From Sophora flavescens (taxonomy: Eukaryota; Streptophyta; Magnoliopsida; Fabales; Fabaceae), in contig CM061063.1 of assembly GCA_030762895.1 (NCBI GenBank), forward strand, positions 105,546,210 to 105,610,209: 64,000 nucleotides of DNA, read 5' to 3'. The translations under genes and the position numbers were made by a program. The notes under the pieces were generated by a model. The model did no database searches and was not told the DNA's origin. It saw nothing but the letters and a program-made list of their open reading frames with translations. This document shows positions 57,674 to 64,000 of this stretch, piece by piece; positions within the stretch are counted from its first letter, which is position 1, and each line of letters opens with the position of its first letter.

Positions 57674-58411
57674 AGTGATTTCCTCTTGCATTTACTTAGT
57701 ATTAAAGAAGCCTTCAGAATTTCGCAAGATGGATCTTCGGGTTGTTTTGACAAGGACGTTGGAGTTGAAAAGGCTTTTGCCAAACATAAAAGATTTATAA
57801 AATACCTTCCTTTGTTGTGTCAATAATCAAATCATTTTCTTTAATTTTATTTGTATAAATGACAAATATGCAATGGCGTAGGGTGTCAAGTAGGAGATGA
57901 CTTTCTTCATGGGTTTCTGGCCAGAATGTGTAAATAAGAATTTGGTGGTTCATACCAGAACAGTTATGATATTCTAACACTTGGGTTGGACACCCAGGTG
58001 GATACCTTGGTTAATCACGTATAAAATTTTGGTTAATTCAGTTCATTATATAGTTAATGGGTTATATGAAGCTTATTTTCCATAACCATGTAAATATTTG
58101 GTTAATTACATATAAATATCTGGTAAATTCAGTTCTTTATATGATTAATTGGTCACTATGAATTTACCAAATATTTACATGTAATTAGCCATACAAGAAT
58201 TAATCAAATATTTGTACCGATTAACCAGGTGTCAAAAGTGGGTGTACCAAATGGGTGTGCAACAAACATTTCTTATAGCAGAATGTATCAACATTTCCTC
58301 TTTGCATTTACTTAGTATTAATTAAAGATGCTTTCAGAATTTATGCAAGATGGATCTTCGGGTTGTTTTGACATGGACAATGGAGTTTAAAAGGCTTTTG
58401 CAAACAGAAGG
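57674..58411. repeat. Pair of direct repeats (~115 bp) around a foldback element
   Basis: TTTCCTCTTGCATTTACTTAG to about 57793 recurs at 58298-58411, including AAGATGGATCTTCGGGTTGT in both. Between them, 57988-58260 is a foldback element. Confidence 0.75.
57988..58260. mobile_element. Foldback element with GGTTAAT arms
   Basis: GGACACCCAGGTGGATACC is mirrored loosely by GGTGTACCAAATGGGTGTGC, followed by CTTGGTTAATCA and CGATTAACCAGG. TGGTTAAT words recur inside. It resembles the intronic element at 38830-39053 in its repeat words. Confidence 0.5.
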
Positions 58412-59280
58412 ATAGTTCATATAGTAAGCATAATTCAAGTTTAAATCTCAAGCAAATGTTCTTCAAATAACATTGGTTCTGAATCTTGATTTTTCATATA
58501 GCATGAGTACGACAAACCAAAACCATGCTCATTTTTATTTGTTTTTATTATACTCGAGTCTTGAGTATATAACGTGATTGGCTGACCCTGCAATGGGAAT
58601 TTGACTTGGTTAATCAAATTTGAGTATATAACGAGTTCTTTGATTCCTTCTCTTTCTGGTGCTCTTTTATTTTTCAATTTGCCTCAGCCACTTTGTTATA
58701 CTTTGCCTCAGCCACTTTGTTATACGTACTAAGATATTAAAACACCGAATAAATTAATTAAAGGTTTAATGAATTTTTTGGTCTCTGTAAAGTAGGGTCA
58801 TTTTGAAATTAATCCCTGTAAAATTTTCTGTTAGGTTTTAGTACCTGTATTTCGAAAAGATTTGTTTTAGGTCCCTGTTGTTAGTAAGTGCCGTTAACTT
58901 GCTAACGTGGCTGACGGTGCGCCACATCAACTTTGCCATTTGGATGAAACTATACACCATCAGTTTTTAAATTTTTTTTTTGAATATTTTGTAAAAAAAA
59001 TTAAAAATACATTTTTATCCAAAAGTCATTTAAAACTCAATATTTTACAAAAATATAATAAAAAACAAAATATTTTTTGAAGAAAATAAGTTAGGTTCAT
59101 CTTCTCCACTGTTCAATTTCTCCCTTGACCTTTCTCTTCTATCCTTCGACAGCAACACCAGCGCACGACATCAACACAGCAAGACCCACGCTTGTTCTCT
59201 CATCTCTCTCCTTTGTCCTTTCTCAGCTTCGTTGCTAAGAACCCATTTACCCAATCCTCGACACTGTTTCTCACCTTCGT
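58412..59280. other. Spacer with one MULE-like end
   Basis: GGTTTAATGAATTTTTTGGTC at 58766 followed by CTGTAAAGTAGGGTC is like the left arm of common plant MULE-type elements, but no matching right arm was found, so it is probably truncated near 59090. From about 59100 the DNA turns pyrimidine-rich, as in a 5' region of the gene fragment that follows. Confidence 0.4.
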
Positions 59281-59283
59281 TGC

Positions 59284-59514
59284 TTGCTAAGAACCCATTC
59301 CACAGAGACAAAACGACGTCGTCCTCCACTGAGGAAGCTAATGTCGGAGGAACGCGAAACGGCATCGTGTTCGTCTTCAACATCAGAAGCCGGCGATAGC
59401 ATGGATCTGGAAGGCGCAGAAGAAGGGAGCTACTGCATGTGGAACCCTAATTCGGTGACAATAAGGAAACGCAAGAAGAGAATTTTCGCAAACTCCGTTT
59501 CGAAACGGTGGAAG
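59284..59514 (+). pseudogene. Probable DUF1645-family gene fragment, truncated
   Basis: The + strand is open and encodes PPLRKLMSEERETASCSSS, SEAGDSMDLEGAEEGSYCMW and, near the end, SVSKRWKC. A basic PLRKL stretch, a Ser-rich acidic segment ending in an EGxYCxW motif, and a following SKRWK are, from memory, features of the plant DUF1645 family, in which SKRW is followed by an RDLL-type Arg/Ser-rich end. Here the Cassandra-like sequence starts right after SKRWK, so the C-terminal part is missing and the frame ends with transposon codons. Function of the family is not established. No in-frame ATG earlier than 59341 was confirmed. Confidence 0.5.
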
Positions 59515-59609
59515 TGTAACATACCTAGTTGCTCTATGGATTGACGACTGACCCCACAGACCAACACGTGTCTTTTCAGCGTGTTTTGTCCTCACTCACA
59601 CGCTTCCTG

Positions 59610-59692
59610 GGAAAACTTCCCAGGAGGTCATCCATCCCAGAATTGCTCCAAGTCAAGCACGCTTAACTGTGGAGTTCTTAAGTGACAGACTA
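59610..59692 (-). other. 5S rRNA-like segment, left arm
   Basis: On the - strand, AACTCCACAGTTAAGCGTGC and GGATGGATGACCTCCTGGGAA correspond to the A-box to C-box control region of plant 5S genes. The flanks are unlike 5S RNA, so it is a degenerate copy within the LTR. Confidence 0.75.
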
Positions 59693-60114
59693 CCGAAAAG
59701 AAGATGCATCTTGTTGGTATAGGTAGTACCAATCAATTCATATAAGCCATCCTCTACTGTATAGTCCCATACCTACACAGTCTCAGGATCTCTCTCATTC
59801 CGGTGTGTAATCAGTTCATTCATGTGTCCCTCCTCCTAGAAGCCTGCCAGGAGCCGCTCCTTGTCCGTGCCTTCTTGCACCGACGACCACTCCCAGGCAC
59901 GAGGGCGGGGAGTGGTCGCTGGTGCAAGAAGGCACGGACAAGGAGCGACTCTTGGCAGGCTTCTAGGAGGAGGGACACATGAATGAACCGATTACACACC
60001 TGAATGAGAGGGATCTTGAGACTGTGTAGGTATGGGACTATACAGTAGGGGATGGCTTATATGAATTGATTGGTACTACCTATACCAACAAAATGCATCT
60101 TCTTTTCGGTAGCC

Positions 60115-60192
60115 CGTCACTTAAGAACTCCACAGTTAAGCGTGCTTGACTTGGAGCAATTATGGGATGGGTGACCTCCTGGGAAGTTTTCC
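60115..60192 (+). other. 5S rRNA-like segment, right arm
   Basis: On the + strand, AACTCCACAGTTAAGCGTGC and GGGATGGGTGACCTCCTGGG match the 5S internal control region better than the left arm, including an intact C box. It could in principle recruit TFIIIA/RNA polymerase III. The 5' and 3' ends of real 5S RNA are absent. Confidence 0.75.
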
Positions 60193-60287
60193 CAGGAAGC
60201 GTGTGAGTGAGAACAAAGCATGCTGAAAAGACCCGTGTTGGTCTGTGGGGTCAGTCATCAATCCATAGAGCAGCTAGGGATGTTACA

Positions 60288-62307
60288 GGTGGTATCAGAG
60301 CTGGTCGAGTCTTTCGGGATCTTTGGGAAATAGGTCTGTTGTGTTGACGTTGTGTTTTCTCTGAATTAAGTTTTACTTGGATTACTTCTTAGAAGTAATG
60401 TGTGTTGATACGCCTTTACACGTTTCATTTTCTGGTTGTAGCCTCGACCGATTTGTTCGGCAGGTCGGTTATGGAACCAGCACCGGAAGGTGGACGTGGA
60501 CGCGATCGTGGACGTGGTCGTGGACGTGGTCGCAAAGGTGGTCCTATTGGCGGTCGTGCCAACATGAATGCGAATTATGACGGCGGGATGGACTTCGCTG
60601 CCCAAGCTTTGGCCGACGTTGCTACTCGCCATAGCTCTTCAGACGGCTAATGTTGTTGCCCGTAACCAACACGAGCAACAGAGGCGGAACAAGCTATAGA
60701 GGAAGGCATCGGTTGCTTTCCGATGTCGAATCCATCACAGTTTGATGGAGATGTGGATCCAATAAAGGCTGATCTTTGGATTCAAGAGTGGAGAAGGTCT
60801 TTGAGTGGTGCACACCCCGGAGGGAGCAAAGGTGTCTTATGCAACATTCCAACCGATTGGAGATCTTGAATATCTGGTGGAAGGGCACCGGACAACTCAC
60901 TGGTAGCTGAACATCAGGCAATCACGAGGGGAGCATTTCACAACAAATTTCTGGACAAATATTTTCCCCAGAGTGCTCGGACAGAGAAAGAGCGAGAATT
61001 CATGAGGCCGAGTCGTTGGGACATGACAGTGGGGGAATATGCGGCAAGGTTTGAGTCCCTTGCCAAATATTTTCGCTTTTTCCAGAACAACCCAGATGAG
61101 GAGTGGAAGTGCGAAAGGTTCGAAGCCGGTCTTCGCTTCGAGATAAAGGAATTTGTGATGCCATTGGAAATCCGGAATTTCCAAGCCTTAGTAGAGAAGT
61201 GTAGAAAAGTGGAACTAATGAGGAAGGAAAGAGGCAATAGAGAAACTGTTACAGGACCCACTCGTTCCATAGACCAATATCAAAATCAGAATCAAAAAGG
61301 GAAGCCGCATTGGAAGGAGCCTTACTTCTGACCACAAGGGAATGACCAAAATCAACGACAACATCGCTCTGATAATTCTGAATTAGGAAGTGGAGGTCAA
61401 CAGAACCAAAACCGAGACCAAGTTAGGAGATGTTACAAGTGTGGAGACCCATACCACATGGCTAATGTTTGCCCACGCAAAGGAGTGAAGTGTTTCAATT
61501 GTGGACAATTAGGACACTTCTCAAGGGATTGTAATGCACCGAGGTTTGAAAAGGCTGTCAACACCTCAGGGACTGGTAGACCCACGACGAAGGGAATAGT
61601 CTACACCATGACTGGCGCTGGAGCTTCACAATCTGACGATCTTTTACAATAGAAGTAGTGTTGAAAATTTCATAATTTGAAGGTCTTATGGCAGTAGTCT
61701 ATAATTCTAAGTTGTAATAGGATTCTAAGTAAAATCGTGTTTTGACACCCTTAAGTATTTGACTCTCTAGGGTCTCCTATATTACTAGTCTTTCCAGTGA
61801 ATGTATGTTTCTTATGACTTTTGGGAATGAAAGTCTCTTTAAGAAATTTATTCCAGTTCCCTTCTCTTTTGATTGTTGTGGTTAGTTTAGACTTTGGATC
61901 CAATCTTTCTTTTCCTAGAGTTGTGAATTGCCTTGTTGTTGCACGGGATTGGTATGTTTATAAAAGAAGATTCTCGATTAAACTTAATCTAATCACTTTT
62001 ACTTTTGGTGGAAGTGATTCGGTTTGAATTCTTATCGAACTATTACTCTTTTAAATTGTTGATCAGGGAATTCTAGTGAAAGGAGAAACTTTTTGGATTC
62101 ATGATTGTAAACGTGTACCGATCATACATTTTTACCTCCCTGAACCTACTAAAGGATCTTCATACATTAGATGTTTCTGTATTCTTTTGGACCGATGAAA
62201 TTCTTTTAGATACCTTCTTCTGATAGTATGATCTGGATAGTGAGAGATCCTGTTTAGTTTCTAGGTACGTAATTTCGAGGACGAAATTCTTTTTAGAGGG
62301 GTAGAGT
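60288..62307 (+). mobile_element. Internal region of a gag-only Ty3/gypsy derivative
   Basis: It starts with the primer-binding site TGGTATCAGAG (60290), encodes gag with zinc knuckles, then jumps to the CGAGGACGAAATTC/T-run/GAGGGG sequence that precedes the 3' LTR at 62308. Compared with the element at 14271-27426, protease core, reverse transcriptase, RNase H and integrase (~3 kb) are absent. About 600 bases of A/T-rich DNA of unknown origin (61655-62260) take their place. Such an element would need enzymes from a relative. Confidence 0.8.
60472..61652 (+). pseudogene. gag with two intact zinc knuckles (frameshifted)
   Basis: From MEPAPEGGRGRDRGRGRGRG (60472) the Arg/Gly-rich start and GGMDFAAQALADVA are clear. 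Frameshifts near 60640, 60740 and 60800-60900 follow. The largest piece (61002-61331) holds KYFRFFQNNPDEEW and the LEIRNFQALVEKCRKVELM segment, ending at TGA. The last piece (61458-61652) covers knuckles ending HMANVCP and CFNCGQLGHFSRDC; both have all CX2CX4HX4C residues once the preceding CYKCGDP (about 61432) is counted. It ends just before the protease active site. Confidence 0.88.
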
Positions 62308-64000
62308 TGTAACACCCTCTTTTTTGTATGCTTCTTTATCAGTAAATACATGCTTTAATGTATTTATTTTTGATAAAATCCAGAGAATGGTTTTATTTAA
62401 AATAAAATCATTTTCTTGTGTTGTTTTACCGTATGAAGTCACAGTAAAATTTTCGATCGAAAATTCGATTGAAAACCGGTCTGGGTTCTCACTGCCAGTA
62501 CAAGTTTACTGAGCTAGAGACAAAATTTTAATTCGTGAATGAGACGGTTAGTGTTTTTATGATGTTTTGTGTGGGTTTGGAATTTTTCGAAAAATCTTGT
62601 TCGGGTCCAAAATCTTAGGGATTTCCCGGGTGAGATTGTCAAGAAATACGATCGGGGAAGTCATCTGATACGCAATGGAGCAGAGTATCAAGAGGATGAA
62701 GTGACATGGAGTGACTTGATGTGAAGGCTATTACACACCTAAGAAAAAGTAAATCTTGACTTTATTTCAAAATCCTACTTTTTCATCTTTCTCTCTCCAA
62801 TCACATCACATCATCTTAACTCCTTATCCTCTCTACAAGCAACCCACCTTCTTTCTTCTTCTTTCTTCTCTTCTTCCTCTCCAAAACCGTGCCCCTCTCC
62901 CTCATTCTCTATAAATACTCTTCATTTCCACCATTCATCACTTTCCTCCATTTTCTCACCTTTTCACTTTACTACCTTTCTTCTTCTTCTTCTTCTTCTT
63001 CTTTCTTACAAAGTTTACATTTTTATCAAGCTTTTTACTTTAAGTTCTTCATCAAAATTCTTCATATTGTTGAGGGTAATGATCCTATGTTGTTTATTTT
63101 TCAAGTTATTGTCTTTATGTTGGATTTTTGACCAAACTGGGTTCCTTTTAGAAACTATTTATCAGTTTAGGGTTATTCTGAAACTATTTACCAATGGGGG
63201 CCCTTTTGGACACGTGGCATATTTTATTTTTTTCCAATCTGATGGGTCAAAGGCGCCAGTCCTCCCCTTTTTTTTAAGAGAAAAAAAAGTACAAAAGCTG
63301 AGGCGCCAATGCAGATGGCGCCTTTAAAGGCGCCAGGCGCAGTGGCGCCTCCCCCTGCAGTGCGCCACGTGGCGCTGTAGGGGATGCCCCCCAAACCCCC
63401 CAAACCCCCACGCAAAACACGTCCCCTTCCCCCCCAACACACACTAGCAAGCCCCCCTTCCTAACAAACAGAACATGTCCCCCCCTCCCCACCCAATCCC
63501 TTTAAGTAGCAACCCCCCACCACACCAATCAGAATACCTTAGTAGCAGCCCCTTCAGAATACGAAGAGCAGCTCCTTCCCCTTTTAGTTCCTCCTCTATA
63601 TATAGGTCTTAGTAGGAAATTTTATTTACTACTCGTGATATTATTTGTTATTTGTTATTAAGGTTTTTTTTTTATTATCTGTTGTTGTTTTAAATAGATA
63701 CTTTATCATTAATGTAATCTTTACTCCCTATACTTATAGTATACTTTTTTTTGTAGCGGTGTTCCTTTAAAATTGCATTTGACTGTGTTTTAATTCTTAT
63801 AAGGTAAATTTTTTTTACTATTATAATAACTGATGAATATTTATTGGTATAAATTGTTATTGCTATTATTATTTTTTATGCCTCTTGTGATATTATTTGC
63901 TATTCGTTATTACGGGTTTTTTTATATTGCATCTTGTTGTTTTAAATAGATACTTTATCATTAATGTCATCGTGACTCCCTATACTTATAGTATAATTTT
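62308..64000 (+). repeat. 3' LTR of the gag-only element, partial
   Basis: It starts TGTAACACCC and shares GTAAATACATG, AAATCCAGAGAATG, AAAACCGGTCTG and CAAGTTTACTGAGC with the other LTRs in order. The TATA box TATAAATA is at 62910 and a donor-like GAGGGTAATG at about 63072. The 3' end lies beyond the window. From about 63128 the sequence no longer resembles the other LTRs and may be a nested insertion. Confidence 0.8.
63128..64000. other. GGCGCC-rich, possibly nested repeat DNA
   Basis: GACCAAACTGGGTTCCTTTT near 63130 looks like an element end. Seven GGCGCC or near-identical words lie at 63253-63385, followed by C-rich DNA and, from 63632, a ~250-bp tandem duplication (AAATAGATACTTTATCATTA at about 63695 and 63944). 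No gene is seen. Boundaries cannot be fixed because the window ends. Confidence 0.45.

Larger units (their letters stand above)
59515..60287. mobile_element. Inverted dimer of a Cassandra-like 5S-derived LTR
   Basis: Two arms of ~380 bp face each other around a ~12-base loop near 59895-59906. Each outer end reads TGTAACAT (left, +; right, -), followed by CTATGGATTGA, GACTGACCCCACAGACCAAC and a 5S rRNA-like segment. This is the arrangement known from Cassandra TRIM retrotransposons, whose LTRs carry a 5S-related sequence. The arms differ at scattered positions, so they are old. The right arm abuts the tRNA-Met primer-binding site of the gag-only gypsy element (60290). The 5S part is annotated as transposon, not as an rRNA gene. 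Confidence 0.82.

Noticed and set aside
59610..60192. 5S ribosomal RNA genes
   Set aside because: Only the internal part of 5S is recognisable, the 5' and 3' ends are missing, and the segments lie inside Cassandra-like LTR sequence with TGTAACAT ends.
1..64000. CRISPR array, bacterial operon or organelle insertion
   Set aside because: No regularly spaced identical repeats with unique spacers, no prokaryote-like gene packing and no stretch resembling plastid or mitochondrial genes.

Overview
The window is nuclear DNA from a eudicot plant, most likely a legume (Fabaceae). The evidence is AT-rich non-coding DNA, short exons split by introns with GT...AG borders, Ty3/gypsy elements primed by initiator tRNA-Met, FAR1-type Mutator elements, a 5S-derived Cassandra-type LTR and many small TIR elements. 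The legume placement is an inference from overall repeat style and was not tested.

Only one intact host gene is visible: a multi-exon C2H2 zinc-finger/coiled-coil protein on the + strand (5' UTR exon near 33898-34164, ten coding exons from 35944 to 40824, 696 residues with every exon phase consistent). Gene remnants are an RCC1-repeat exon (6689-6801), a fragment resembling the plant DUF1645 family (59284-59514) cut off by a transposon, and an unrecognised two-part fragment on the - strand (12912-13890) split by a small transposon.

Most of the rest is transposon. One full-length Tekay-like Ty3/gypsy element (14271-27426) has ~4 kb LTRs and a perfect 5-bp target duplication, but its gag-pol is broken. 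Solo LTRs of related elements lie at 1739-5335 (+) and 43591-47332 (-), and a truncated LTR at 10832-12010 (-). A gag-only derivative at 60288-62307 is followed by its 3' LTR, which runs out of the window. The LTRs put their TATA box ~600 bp from the 5' edge, so ~4 kb of LTR would be RNA leader. That leader carries repeated splice-site-like signals, and near its 3' end an acidic open reading frame that can be aligned between diverged copies.

DNA transposons include a near-complete FAR1-type MULE (53218-57401, perfect 9-bp target duplication, transposase with a one-base deletion), two MULE-type non-autonomous elements with 9-bp duplications (33463-33825, 47573-48149), two hAT-type MITEs with perfect 8-bp duplications (17725-18341, 52052-52514), several PIF/Harbinger-like MITEs with TTA/TAA duplications (28726-29521, 30127-30278, 30282-30586, 49669-49928), foldback elements and a candidate Helitron. 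A 773-bp inverted dimer of a 5S-derived Cassandra-like LTR (59515-60287) abuts the primer-binding site of the gag-only element. Tandem repeats include three 255-bp units with a TATA-like core (31924-32689), a GC-rich minisatellite inside a MITE (13330-13565) and several microsatellites.

Reading order: 1-1738 repeat-derived spacer with a CpG motif cluster; 1739-5335 solo LTR; 5336-14270 candidate Helitron, internal duplication, LTR fragment and gene fragments; 14271-27426 retrotransposon; 27427-33830 MITEs, SINE and tandem repeats; 33898-41070 host gene; 41071-53217 spacer, solo LTR and MITEs; 53218-57401 MULE; 57402-64000 repeats, gene fragment, Cassandra dimer and gag-only element.
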